In this document: in pieces, positions 37,066-45,953 of the stretch
How positions within the stretch are numbered: the stretch's first letter is position 1
Layout of the letters: every line of letters begins with the position of its first letter
Source of the DNA: CAYYBE01 sp964470345
GTDB taxonomy: Bacteria > Babelota > Babeliae > Babelales > Babelaceae
Reading direction: 5' to 3'
NCBI GenBank assembly: GCA_964470345.1
Contig: CAYYBE010000005.1
Location: 1 to 64,000 of the forward strand
Length of the DNA stretch: 64,000 nt
Program-made: the position numbers and the translations under genes
The notes under the pieces: model-generated
Databases searched by the model: none
What the model was told of the DNA's origin: nothing
The model's input: the letters and a program-made list of their open reading frames with translations, nothing else

Positions 37066-38373
37066 ATGTCCGGTACCCATAAAATTTCCCTTTCATCTGC
37101 TGTACTGATCAATTTAAATGTCATGATCGGTTCTGGCATCTTCATCAACACCGTTCTTCTGTCCAAAAATGCAGGGGGGCTGGGTGCGCTTGCCTATCTT
37201 ACGGTAGGGGTCTTAATTTTGCCCTTAATCTTAAGCATTTCTCGCTTATCGCAGTTGCATGGAGGTGGGTCTTTCTTCGATTACGGGTCAAATTTAGGTG
37301 CGTACGCAGGGTTTTTAACGTCTGCTAGTTATTTCTTTGCTAAACTCGCTTCCTGCGCTCTGGGGATCCACGTGAGTATTTCGTTGCTCCAGACACTTTT
37401 TGAGCCGCTTGCGCGTATTCCAACGTTGTGGATTGATTTACTCGTCATTCTTTTCTTTATGTTTTTGAATACCCGAAATTTGCGGGTGGGCAAGCAGATA
37501 CAGCTTTTGTTTGTGATCTGTAAATTTGTGCCAATTTCATTTGTCGTGTTAACGGGCCTTTATCTGTTTAACCCGGGAAACTTTGCTGTTGCCAATCTCT
37601 ATCCGCAAGGGATTATGACCAGTGTGCCCTTTATCTTGCACGCATTTATGGGCTTTGAAATTAGCTGTTCTTTGTCCCGTTCATTGGAAAACCCAGAAAA
37701 GAATGGACCACGGGCGGTGTTGTATGCGTATGGGCTTGGTGTTGCGCTTGTCTGTCTTTTCCAATTCTTGTTTTATGGAGCGTTGGGAACGATGTTTGAG
37801 GGCTTGGGAAGTTATCTGGATGCATTTCCAGCGCTTATTTCTCGCTTGCCTGCAATCAGTTTGCAAACGGCCCAGTTGCTAAAAGGGATTTTACATATTG
37901 GAATTGCTTCGTCAGCATTAGGTGCAGCCTATGGAATTATGTACAGTAACGCGTGGAACTTATTTGAATTGGCAGCACGTAAGCAGATCTTTAAGCCAGC
38001 ATTTTTTGCACGTCTCAATGTGCATCATATTCCCTTAGTTTGCGTTTTTGTTGAAGCGCTTGTTGCAGCGCTCTATCTTATTATAACGGGCGGCTACCAA
38101 GTGCCATTACAACAGGTTGCGGCATACGGCAGTACGATAGCCTATTCGTTAAGTGCTCTAGGATTGGTTGCCGTTATCTATCGGGTTGAAAAACGTATAG
38201 CTTTCTGGCCGTTATTGGGAGTTGGGAGCTGTTGTTTGCTTATTGGATTTATGATGAGAAATTTCTATCTTTACGGTTTTCTGCCGCCCATTATTTTTAC
38301 AATGGTGTTACTTGGAACAACGTTAGTTTTGCGACGAACGAATAACGGGCAGAGCGACGAGATTGTTTCTTAA
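37066..38373 (+). CDS. APC-superfamily amino-acid permease
   Basis: 435 residues from ATG 37066 (AAGGA just upstream). About 12 hydrophobic helices. Helix 1 has the broken NVMIGSGIFIN motif of the family (G-S-G-I-F), and helix 6 FMGFEISCSLSRSLENPEKNGPRA matches the substrate/ion site helix. It likely imports amino acids, fitting a host-dependent lifestyle. It ends 4 nt inside the convergent mraY gene. Confidence 0.92.
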   Translation: MSGTHKISLSSAVLINLNVMIGSGIFINTVLLSKNAGGLGALAYLTVGVLILPLILSISRLSQLHGGGSFFDYGSNLGAYAGFLTSASYFFAKLASCALGIHVSISLLQTLFEPLARIPTLWIDLLVILFFMFLNTRNLRVGKQIQLLFVICKFVPISFVVLTGLYLFNPGNFAVANLYPQGIMTSVPFILHAFMGFEISCSLSRSLENPEKNGPRAVLYAYGLGVALVCLFQFLFYGALGTMFEGLGSYLDAFPALISRLPAISLQTAQLLKGILHIGIASSALGAAYGIMYSNAWNLFELAARKQIFKPAFFARLNVHHIPLVCVFVEALVAALYLIITGGYQVPLQQVAAYGSTIAYSLSALGLVAVIYRVEKRIAFWPLLGVGSCCLLIGFMMRNFYLYGFLPPIIFTMVLLGTTLVLRRTNNGQSDEIVS

Positions 38374-39434
38374 CGCATCTTGAGTGTTATGAGTGCGAGT
38401 AGGCACAGAATAAATGATACGATTGCAAAGCGTACGGTAATACGCGCTTCGGGCCAACCCAGAAGTTCAAAGTGATGATGAATCGGTGCCATTTTAAAGA
38501 TGCGTCGTTTAAAGTAGCGAAACGAAAATACTTGGATAATAACCGAGAGTGTCTCGATTACAAAAAGTCCGCCCGCAATTGCTAGTAACAGTTCTTGTTT
38601 ACACATAAGTGCCATAAGGCCGAGTCCAGCACCGAGGGCAAGTGAACCCACGTCCCCCATAAAGATAAGTGCTGGGTAGGCGTTAAACCATAAAAAGCCG
38701 AGTGAAGCGCCAACAAGAATCACGCCAATAATAGAAATTTCTGCGGTTCCAGCAAACGGGATATGCAGATACTGAGCAAATTTCATGTGACCTGCTAGGT
38801 AGCTGATCAGCGAAAAGGTTGCAAAGGTCGGTATTAATGATCCGATTGCAAGCCCATCAAGTCCATCGGTAAGATTAACCGCATTGCTACTGCCAATAAT
38901 AATGAACATAGCCCAAGGGATAATAAAATATCCCAAGTCGGGGTGCAGTGATTTAAAAAAGGGAACAGAAAGCTCTGTCGATGGATGGCTCAACCAAAAC
39001 CACGCTATGGCTGTTATGAATGAACAGAGTAACTGTGCTCGGAATTTGTAGGCTTCTTTAATACCTTTTCCGGTTTGTATTTTGCTCCAGTCGTCCCACC
39101 AACCAATGGCTCCAAAGCTGATAAGACAAAAAAGAAACACCCAAACATCGGGGTTCGTGAGGTTGCACCATAAGAGCGTTGTGACGGTGATAATAAAGAT
39201 AATAAAAAGACCACCCATTGTTGGCATATTATCTTTAGCATGGTGACTTTCCGGGGCGTACTGCCGGGACTTTGAGCGAAATAGTTTTTGCGCGGTTACG
39301 ATAAACTTCCCGCCCAGCGCCAGTGAAAGTAACAGCGATGTTAAGAGCGCTGCTGCAACACGGAAGCTTACGTAGTGCATGACGTTGAACCACGAAATAT
39401 AATCTCTGAGTATAAGAGAAAGATGATAGAGCAT
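38370..39434 (-). CDS. mraY: Phospho-N-acetylmuramoyl-pentapeptide transferase
   Basis: 354 residues, about ten membrane helices, normal length. It makes lipid I from undecaprenyl phosphate in peptidoglycan synthesis. Signatures: KDNMPTMGGLFII, the Asp pair in GWWDDWSKI, NAVNLTDGLDGLA and FMGDVGSLALGAGLG, and the C-terminal APIHHHFELLGWPEARI. The presence of mraY indicates that the organism makes at least lipid-linked cell-wall precursors. Confidence 0.97.
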   Translation of the reverse strand: MLYHLSLILRDYISWFNVMHYVSFRVAAALLTSLLLSLALGGKFIVTAQKLFRSKSRQYAPESHHAKDNMPTMGGLFIIFIITVTTLLWCNLTNPDVWVFLFCLISFGAIGWWDDWSKIQTGKGIKEAYKFRAQLLCSFITAIAWFWLSHPSTELSVPFFKSLHPDLGYFIIPWAMFIIIGSSNAVNLTDGLDGLAIGSLIPTFATFSLISYLAGHMKFAQYLHIPFAGTAEISIIGVILVGASLGFLWFNAYPALIFMGDVGSLALGAGLGLMALMCKQELLLAIAGGLFVIETLSVIIQVFSFRYFKRRIFKMAPIHHHFELLGWPEARITVRFAIVSFILCLLALITLKMR

Positions 39435-39562
39435 TTTTAGATCCTCTTGAGTTTTTGGTTGTTAGTATCAGGATATCACGAGGTTCATATAAAAATCCAA
39501 GAGTTGCTTTTTGTGCCAAATTGTGGATTAGGCTCGTGCCAGTCGTCAAATAGGCCCCCCTT

Positions 39563-39590
39563 TTGACGCTAGAAATTGATAGGGTAAACT
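39563..39590 (+). promoter_or_regulatory. Candidate promoter
   Basis: TTGACG (39563-39568) is 16 nt from TAAACT (39585-39590), in the space between mraY and the divergent small secreted gene, about 55 nt before its ATG. Confidence 0.5.
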
Positions 39591-39645
39591 GGTGTCTGAC
39601 TGTTGATTTGTCTAAAAATTGCAATAAGCATATGGAGATACTTAT

Positions 39646-40023
39646 ATGAAATGTTTCAATTTGAGAGCAATCCTCGGAATGGGATTTTTATCAATTCTAT
39701 TTGCACCAGTTTGGGGTAATCCTGAACAAGCGTGTGAACAGCTGGCTGGTTATATTGAACATAGATCTGGCGATCCTCGCACGATTATGTCCCAAATTAT
39801 CACCTGCTGGGGATGCCATCCTGAGTATAAAGAAGCAACTCGCCTTCTTCGTGAAGCAGCAGCTGCTCGTAACCCGCTTACGTCCGGAAAATTAATTGCA
39901 CAAGCATTAACAGTGTTGCCGCAAAATCGTGGTACAAATCGTTTGCGAAGTGCAGTCGGAAACTTAGGAAATTCAGATAAGTTTGCTGTTGGTATGGCTA
40001 TTAAAAGCGCTATTCCCCGCTAA
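39646..40023 (+). CDS. Small secreted protein, unknown
   Basis: 125 residues; ATG 39646 with GGAGA upstream. Signal peptide MKCFNLRAILGMGFLSILFA with likely cleavage after VWG. The mature part is helical with two Cys in CWGCH and one in EQACEQ, suggesting a disulphide or metal site (a CxxCH motif like haem-c binding is present: C-W-G-C-H). If haem is bound it would be a tiny c-type cytochrome, but no distal Met ligand or other support was found. It is followed by its own terminator. Confidence 0.7.
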   Translation: MKCFNLRAILGMGFLSILFAPVWGNPEQACEQLAGYIEHRSGDPRTIMSQIITCWGCHPEYKEATRLLREAAAARNPLTSGKLIAQALTVLPQNRGTNRLRSAVGNLGNSDKFAVGMAIKSAIPR

Positions 40024-40055
40024 AGTAAGCTTGTAAGTTTTGTTCAGATTTTACG

Positions 40056-40086
40056 TAGCCCTCTCCTGTAGAGGGCTATTCTGTTT
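40056..40086 (+). terminator. Terminator after the small CxxCH protein gene
   Basis: TAGCCCTCT (40056-40064) pairs with AGAGGGCTA (40070-40078) around a 5-nt loop, followed by TTCTGTTT. Confidence 0.75.
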
Positions 40087-40195
40087 GCAATAATCATGTT
40101 GTCAAATTTTGTTTTACTTTCAGGATAAAAGGGATAATACTAGGTTAAGATACGCGTGTATTCGTATAGTTTTGTTTACCCTTGAAAGGCCTTCG

Positions 40196-40750
40196 ATGTT
40201 ATCCGTAAAGACCAATATCTTGTGGGGGATGTTGCTCTCGTCTCTAGTGGTCAGTGCCACCCATTGCACTGAAAATTCTCAAAAAAATGACAAAATTTCT
40301 GAAAATAAGGCGGTTGTTGTAGCTGCTGCTACCGAGCAAGCGCTTCAAAATCGCGGTGGGGTTAAAGAATGTACCCCGGCCGAGGAAGCATTTTTAAAAG
40401 AAGCACGTACCTTTCTTGCTGAAGTAAAAACAGTAAGTGAACAAAATCTTACCGAGTTTCGCGATAAGGTACTTATGATCCTGCAAGATGAACCTGCCTA
40501 TAAAAATGCTTGCGTTGCAGCCCAGGCTGTTTCTGATTTAAAACCTTCATTTGGACTTGCAAAAAAATTAGACGGAATCCTTAAAATGATACCAACTCAT
40601 ATGCAGGAACGTTTGCAAAAGACCTTTAAGGAGCTTGGCTGGAAACGAATGTTACAACTATCAAAGCCCTTTCTTGCCAATCTCTGGGCAAAAAAAGACA
40701 AGGCACAAGAGCCTGAAGTTAAGCATCAAGAAGCGCAGGCGCCGAAGTAA
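40196..40750 (+). CDS. Secreted/lipoprotein-like helical protein, unknown
   Basis: 184 residues from ATG 40196 (GAAAGG upstream; the longer frame from 40109 is rejected). The N-terminus MLSVKTNILWGMLLSSLVVS followed by ATHC could be a signal with a weak lipobox (Cys about residue 22). The rest is helix-rich with one Cys near 58 and another near 102, and a Lys/Glu/Gln-rich tail. No family recognised. It ends with a strong terminator. Confidence 0.65.
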   Translation: MLSVKTNILWGMLLSSLVVSATHCTENSQKNDKISENKAVVVAAATEQALQNRGGVKECTPAEEAFLKEARTFLAEVKTVSEQNLTEFRDKVLMILQDEPAYKNACVAAQAVSDLKPSFGLAKKLDGILKMIPTHMQERLQKTFKELGWKRMLQLSKPFLANLWAKKDKAQEPEVKHQEAQAPK

Positions 40751-40775
40751 CAGCTTTTGGAATTTATAAAGTTAT

Positions 40776-40817
40776 GCTGCACGAGACGCAAAAGATGAGC
40801 TCTCGTGCAGCTTTTTT
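40776..40817 (+). terminator. Strong rho-independent terminator
   Basis: An 11-bp perfect stem (GCTGCACGAGA 40776-40786 with TCTCGTGCAGC 40801-40811) and a run of six T follow the preceding gene. Confidence 0.9.
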
Positions 40818-40887
40818 CTTGGTATACTGGAATAAGAGCGTTAGGGGCTCGATTCACAAATTTTGGGACAACTAGGGTAGCATTCTG

Positions 40888-42738
40888 ATGAATAGCATGA
40901 ACATATCTGACTGGAATCAAAAGTATGACGTCATTGTCGTAGGCGGTGGCCATGCAGGGGTAGAGGCAGCATATGCCGCTGCTCGCATGGGCTCACGAAC
41001 CTTGATGATTACGCTTAACCTTGACCGCATTGGTTGGATGCCCTGCAATCCGGCTATTGGCGGTATTGGCAAGGGGCATATTGTTTATGAGTTGAGTGCT
41101 TTGGGCGGGTTAATGCCCAAACTTTGTACGCAAACCTATCTCCAGGCCCGCATGCTTAATACCCGCAAAGGTCCAGCAGTACAGGGGCTGCGGCTACAGA
41201 TCGACAAACTTGCCTATCAGCAACTGTGTAAACAAACCTTAGAAAAGACCCCTAATCTTACGATTATTTCAGGTATGGCTGAAGAGCTGTTAGTACAAGA
41301 GGGTACCATTATTGGTGTGACGACCCGCGAAGGGGCAACGTTTTATAGCCAAGCAGTTATCCTGACAACCGGAACGTTCTTGAACGGACTGCTACATACG
41401 GGGCCCAAAAGCTATCCTGGCGGTCGTCAGGCAGAAGAAGCAGTTGTTTCACTTGCCGCATCGCTCCATAAGCTTGGCTTACAAATGGGGCGTTTAAAGA
41501 CGGGAACGCCAGCGCGGTTATTGCGTTCGTCGATCGATTTTTCAAAGATGGAGCGTCAAGAGTCAGATCCGCTCACATCGCTTTTTGAGTTTTATCCCCA
41601 TACGGTCCAGCATAAGATTGACTGTTATATCACCGCAACTAATGAAAAAACACACGACATTATTCGTAAAAATTTTCATCTGTCTCCTCTTTTTACAGGT
41701 CATATTACGGGAACTCCGCCCCGCTATTGTCCGTCAATTGAAGACAAGATTTCTCGCTTTGCCGATAAAACGTCCCACCATGTCTTTGTTGAGCCAGAAA
41801 GTGCTTCAAGTGAAGAGGTCTATCCTAATGGGATTTCTACATCACTGCCCTTAGAAGCGCAACGAGCGTTTATTCAAACTATTGCTGGCTTTGAGCGGGC
41901 TGTTATTTCCCGACCAGGGTATGCAGTTGAATATGATTATGTATTTCCTAACCAGCTGCACCACTCGCTTGAACTTAAGCAAGTTCCCGGACTCTTTTTG
42001 GCCGGCCAGATTAATGGGACAACCGGGTATGAAGAGGCTGCAGGGCAAGGGGCAATTGCGGGAATTAATGCACATCTAAAAGTTGTAGGCAAAGAACCAT
42101 TTGTTGTTGATCGCACCCAAGGGTATTTGGGTATCATGATCGATGACTTAGTAACATTGGGAGTTGATGAACCCTATCGCATGTTTACCTCCCGTGCCGA
42201 GCGACGCTTGCTGTTGCGTCAAGACAATACGTTTAGTCGTTTTGCTGACGATGCATTGCGCTTAGGGCTTATCGACCAAAAATTATATGATGATATTCAG
42301 CGGGAAAAAGAGTTGGGGCAGGCTATTGTTGCCAAACTATCTTCCCCTAAAAGCGCCTATGATGAGCTCATCCGTACCCTTTCAGAAAAGGGCTTTGATG
42401 CTCTTCGCCCAGCGGTACTTGCAGCAGCTGGAGAAATTGCAGCCGGACAGCCATTTGCTGACCGTGTTATTGCAACGGTTCACGCAGAACTGCTCTATGG
42501 TCCGTATATGCAGCGGGAAGTGCGGGAAGTTGAAAAAGCGCAAGAATATAAAAATCTTATGATTCCTGCAGAGTTGGATGTACAAAATCTTTCTGGCCTT
42601 TCGATAGAGCTCCGTCAAAAATTACAAAAATATCGCCCGGCAACCATTGCCCAAGCAGCATTGATTCAAGGCATGACGCCTGCCGCGATATCGCTTTTAA
42701 TTTTTAGAGCGCGAGAGATTGTAGAGCGTAAGAGATAA
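40888..42738 (+). CDS. mnmG: tRNA uridine 5-carboxymethylaminomethyl modification enzyme
   Basis: 616 residues, normal length. With MnmE it modifies U34 of several tRNAs. FAD site VVGGGHAGVEAAYAAARMG at residue about 15; then CNPAIGGIGKGH, RKGPAVQGLR and the conserved GRLKTGTPARL (about 207). Later VFPNQLHHSL, GQINGTTGYEEAAGQG and FTSRAERRLLLRQDN, and the helical C-terminal MnmE-binding domain. The start could be 40888 or the ATG three codons later. Confidence 0.98.
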   Translation: MNSMNISDWNQKYDVIVVGGGHAGVEAAYAAARMGSRTLMITLNLDRIGWMPCNPAIGGIGKGHIVYELSALGGLMPKLCTQTYLQARMLNTRKGPAVQGLRLQIDKLAYQQLCKQTLEKTPNLTIISGMAEELLVQEGTIIGVTTREGATFYSQAVILTTGTFLNGLLHTGPKSYPGGRQAEEAVVSLAASLHKLGLQMGRLKTGTPARLLRSSIDFSKMERQESDPLTSLFEFYPHTVQHKIDCYITATNEKTHDIIRKNFHLSPLFTGHITGTPPRYCPSIEDKISRFADKTSHHVFVEPESASSEEVYPNGISTSLPLEAQRAFIQTIAGFERAVISRPGYAVEYDYVFPNQLHHSLELKQVPGLFLAGQINGTTGYEEAAGQGAIAGINAHLKVVGKEPFVVDRTQGYLGIMIDDLVTLGVDEPYRMFTSRAERRLLLRQDNTFSRFADDALRLGLIDQKLYDDIQREKELGQAIVAKLSSPKSAYDELIRTLSEKGFDALRPAVLAAAGEIAAGQPFADRVIATVHAELLYGPYMQREVREVEKAQEYKNLMIPAELDVQNLSGLSIELRQKLQKYRPATIAQAALIQGMTPAAISLLIFRAREIVERKR

Positions 42739-42825
42739 CAATACGTAGAGCTTTTTACAAAGGGGCCAGATTTGTTAATGTTAAGAGGTATGTGTTACCC
42801 CTCGGTTACAACTTGGAGAAGTAAA

Positions 42826-43428
42826 ATGGCTCAAATTCACAGACCAAGCACGCCGTCTATTCTATTTGGATTTTTGCTTGCAATGCCGTTTTCATTGTAC
42901 TGCCTTGGCGAAGTTGGTGGAGTCTATCAGTTGGGCAATCATGCTGATTCTCGGCCAATAGCTGAAGTAAAAACAACCGATGTGCAAGCAGGTATTGCAA
43001 GAACTCGTAGCTTTAAGATGAAGCACTATTGGGAACTAGGTCTTTTTGGAACAAGGAAAGAAATCCCAATGGCATGGTGCACTGCCGCTCTTACCTTTGG
43101 TTTGTTAAATGGCATGGTAAGTCAGCGATTGTTTGAAATAAACAGTAAATGGAATCTTGCATATTCAGTGCTGAGTTCTTTAGTAACGCTTCCTTTCAAT
43201 GGGATGGCCAATGGGTGTTTGCAAAGACATAGTAATGGTGTTTACAAACAGCGTCCACGTACCTATCTTGCACTTCATGCACTTATGCAATTAGCGGGTC
43301 AATGGCTTGTTGCCAAAAGAATTGGTCCTGTTACTAATCCTCTTTCTCCAACGTGGCTTTTGCCAGGACTTATGGCAGTATACCCTTTCTGGAACGCTTC
43401 CTGTTTTGTACCCGGTATGCCTCAATAG
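42826..43428 (+). CDS. Membrane/secreted protein, unknown
   Basis: 200 residues from ATG 42826, chosen because GGAG lies 7 nt upstream; earlier in-frame ATGs lack this. One N-terminal hydrophobic segment (ILFGFLLAMPFSLYCL) may be a signal or anchor; further hydrophobic stretches (MAWCTAALTFGLLNGM, YSVLSSLVTLPF, LPGLMAVYPFW) suggest 3-4 membrane helices. No family recognised. It stands upstream of the porin-like gene in the same direction. Confidence 0.65.
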   Translation: MAQIHRPSTPSILFGFLLAMPFSLYCLGEVGGVYQLGNHADSRPIAEVKTTDVQAGIARTRSFKMKHYWELGLFGTRKEIPMAWCTAALTFGLLNGMVSQRLFEINSKWNLAYSVLSSLVTLPFNGMANGCLQRHSNGVYKQRPRTYLALHALMQLAGQWLVAKRIGPVTNPLSPTWLLPGLMAVYPFWNASCFVPGMPQ

Positions 43429-43509
43429 AGGTCTAAGCGCGCTTTTCTTTTTCCTCTTCTCGTTTTATATTGTGTGCCGTTACCACACATAAGAAACTGG
43501 GGAGTTGTC

Positions 43510-44790
43510 GTGAACGCTTTTAAAAAAAGTTGCATTCTTTCTTTAGGGTTACTATTCTCAGGCGCCATTGCTGCCTACGATTTACCGATCAAATCTCATT
43601 GGTCAGGCTTTGTCTCACTTGATTCTTTTAGCGATAGTCATGAAGTTTTTGCTGATCGTGACCACTTGTTTCTTATGTATCCGCGTCCCAAAGAATTTGA
43701 TAGCTGTGGTACCGATATCTATGATTATTGGAAGTATACGTTAACTGCAGTTAAGACAAGACTTCGCTGGGAAGCAGAAGGGCCAGATTTCAAATGTCTT
43801 TCTCCTAAAATGTTAATTGAAGGTGATTTTAACGGTACGGACAACCCTGGTGTGGGAGGTTTTCGGTTACGTCATGCGATTGTTACGTTTACCGGCAAAA
43901 AAGATAGACTCCTTTTGGGACAATATTGGTCACCCGTTGGTGCTGATGATTGTATGCCCGGTGTCGTTTCATTTAACGGTGGCTCCCCGATTGAATTTGC
44001 AGTACGTAGCCCGCAAATTCGCTGGACCCATAAGATTGGTAATTTCGAACTGGTTCCCTGTGTGATCATGCCTGGACAAAATTCGCGCAGTAACGGTCCT
44101 GAAGGAAGAAGTGGTGAATACTTGCGACGGGCGCTTATTCCTAATCTTCATTTTCAAGTGCGTCATGTAACCGAATCACATATTTTTGCTGTAGGTGTTG
44201 ATTACAAGCGCTTGGTGCCTCGCATTGTTAACATAGACGGTACCGTGAAGCAGTCGGTGAGTGAATGGGTTGATGGGGTAAGCTTTCTCTCATACGCCAA
44301 GTTTATGGAACCCTCATTTACGCTTATTATGAAATGTTTCTATGCACAAAATATGGAAGACCAAAATTCGATTGGTGGTTATGCAGTAACGTCACTAGAT
44401 CCGATAAGTGGAAATCGCTGTTATGCTCCGTTGCAAACGGTTCATGCATTTTTTGATATTGGATCAACTGATAAGTGTTTAGCGCCAGGGCTCTTTGTTG
44501 GTGGTGTGAAAAATATAGGAACGCGTAAGAACATTTATTTAAACAGTAAGGGGTTACCAAGAGACCCTGCTGGACTGACTACGTTTTATGGGCGTGATCC
44601 TTATCCAAATGTTGATTATGTGGTCCGCGTCTCCCCTCGGTTAGTTTGGAAGATTAATCAGTTTACTGTTGCATGTGAAGCTGAGTTTACGCGCGCTGCC
44701 TTTGGTGATCTTTCTCGCAAAGCAAAAATTATTAACAGTGTTCCCGTGAATAATATTCGCTTACTTGTCTCGCTTATGTATTATTTTTAG
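43510..44790 (+). CDS. Porin-like outer-membrane beta-barrel protein
   Basis: 426 residues from GTG 43510, with GGGGAG 6 nt upstream and a signal peptide (FKKSCILSLGLLFSGAIAA). The mature protein opens with HWSGFVSLDSFSDS, as in DcaP-like porins whose first strand is a G-[FY]-[VIF] segment. It has many alternating strands (TRLRWEAEGPDF, FRLRHAIVTFTG, DRLLLGQYWSPVG) and ends with a C-terminal aromatic (SLMYYF), the BAM signal. It probably lets small solutes cross the outer membrane. Lying just before the pLGIC/binding-protein genes, it could supply their ligand. Confidence 0.75.
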   Translation: MNAFKKSCILSLGLLFSGAIAAYDLPIKSHWSGFVSLDSFSDSHEVFADRDHLFLMYPRPKEFDSCGTDIYDYWKYTLTAVKTRLRWEAEGPDFKCLSPKMLIEGDFNGTDNPGVGGFRLRHAIVTFTGKKDRLLLGQYWSPVGADDCMPGVVSFNGGSPIEFAVRSPQIRWTHKIGNFELVPCVIMPGQNSRSNGPEGRSGEYLRRALIPNLHFQVRHVTESHIFAVGVDYKRLVPRIVNIDGTVKQSVSEWVDGVSFLSYAKFMEPSFTLIMKCFYAQNMEDQNSIGGYAVTSLDPISGNRCYAPLQTVHAFFDIGSTDKCLAPGLFVGGVKNIGTRKNIYLNSKGLPRDPAGLTTFYGRDPYPNVDYVVRVSPRLVWKINQFTVACEAEFTRAAFGDLSRKAKIINSVPVNNIRLLVSLMYYF

Positions 44791-44822
44791 AAAGAGTAGC
44801 TTAGACCGAGATTATTGACTTT

Positions 44823-44878
44823 TCCTGTGATAGTTCACGAAACTGACATTAGAGTTCTAGAGGAGTTCTATCACAGGA
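44823..44878 (+). promoter_or_regulatory. Inverted repeat covering the ribosome site of pLGIC-1
   Basis: TCCTGTGATAG (44823-44833) and CTATCACAGGA (44868-44878) are perfect 11-bp inverted arms, 34 nt apart. The right arm ends inside the AGGAG that precedes ATG 44885, so a hairpin in the mRNA would bury the ribosome-binding site. Alternatively the arms are two DNA operator half-sites. Confidence 0.6.
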
Positions 44879-44884
44879 GAGTTT

Positions 44885-45937
44885 ATGAACGGTATGACGC
44901 AAGCAGGGCAGCCAGAAGCGCCCAAAAAACTGGTAAGTCCTTTGTATGTTTTTATTTGGATGATCATCACCCTCATAATGACTAGTTATCTTGTTTGGAG
45001 AAATACTTCATTTTTTACCCCCACTGATGATGTGATCAAGCTTAATTACCTGACTCCTCAGAAAATCCGTGAATTTGGTGGCATGCCGACGCAGGTGCGT
45101 GTTGGTTTGAGTATTAATGAGTTTCGTACCTTTAATATGAAAACCAATGATTTTGTCATTGATGGAATTCTGTGGTTTGAGTTTGATCCAAGTCATATCT
45201 CGTTAACTACCGTTGAGCAGTTTTCTTTTGATCGCGGAGAAGTTCTTTATCGATCAGCCCCTACGTCATATATGCGTGAGGGTAAGCTTTTTGTTCGGTA
45301 TGATGTTCGTGTAAAATTTTCAACGCCGATGAGTTTCAAAAACTTTCCTCTTGATGACCATAGACTAGTCATAGCGCTCTCTTTTAGGACTGTTTCTCCA
45401 AGTGAGATGGTGCTTGTTTCACGGGATGCTGATTTTGTAGTAGTTCCTGACATGCGTTCAGTAGGTTGGGGTGAGTTTAAGCACTCAGTTGAGACAGGAT
45501 ATTTATCTGCATCTTATAGTCAAATTGATCCGTCAAAAGTCTTGCATTATCCAACAGCACTGTTTGAAATAGATTATGGGCGCAAACAGAATATTCGTAA
45601 CACGATTATTATTGTATTGCCGATGCTTCTCTTGTTTTTTATCGCATTGTTCTCGTTGATTATTGATCGCGATAAATTTTTTACGACTGTTATTTCGATT
45701 CCCGTACAAACGATTGCAGGGTTGGTCGCCTACCGGTTTGTTGTAGAAAGCATGTCTCCGACCGTTGGCTATTTTATTTATTCCGATTATTTCTTTTTCA
45801 TCTTTTTATTGCTGATGTTTCTTATCTTATTGATCCATACGGTTGGAATCCATCTCAGCTATTGGCTTCGTAAGCTTATTATTGCATCACTTAATTTGAT
45901 TATTATTTTCTTTTTTGCCTATCTGTTTTGGATCTAA
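44885..45937 (+). CDS. Pentameric ligand-gated ion channel homolog (pLGIC-1)
   Basis: 350 residues. An N-terminal helix (about 17-37) is followed by a beta-rich domain (about 65-235) and four membrane helices: M1 238-260, M2 264-287, M3 297-323, M4 329-349. The extracellular domain has the pro-loop motif KNFPLDDH (153-159), equal to the Cys-loop FPFDxQ of the family but without cysteines, and the earlier WF.FDPS and FVRYDVRVKFS strands. M2 and the M2-M3 loop (VSIPVQTIAG-like, then ESMSPTVGY before M3) fit GLIC-type channels. Members are homopentamers that open an ion pore when ligand binds. A helix before the ligand domain is unusual. Ion and ligand unknown. Confidence 0.88.
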   Translation: MNGMTQAGQPEAPKKLVSPLYVFIWMIITLIMTSYLVWRNTSFFTPTDDVIKLNYLTPQKIREFGGMPTQVRVGLSINEFRTFNMKTNDFVIDGILWFEFDPSHISLTTVEQFSFDRGEVLYRSAPTSYMREGKLFVRYDVRVKFSTPMSFKNFPLDDHRLVIALSFRTVSPSEMVLVSRDADFVVVPDMRSVGWGEFKHSVETGYLSASYSQIDPSKVLHYPTALFEIDYGRKQNIRNTIIIVLPMLLLFFIALFSLIIDRDKFFTTVISIPVQTIAGLVAYRFVVESMSPTVGYFIYSDYFFFIFLLLMFLILLIHTVGIHLSYWLRKLIIASLNLIIIFFFAYLFWI

Positions 45938-45953
45938 AAAGGGAGCGAGTTTT

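Noticed and set aside
39505..39530. TGGCAC-like sequence as a sigma-54 promoter of mraY
   Set aside because: The -12 element is missing.
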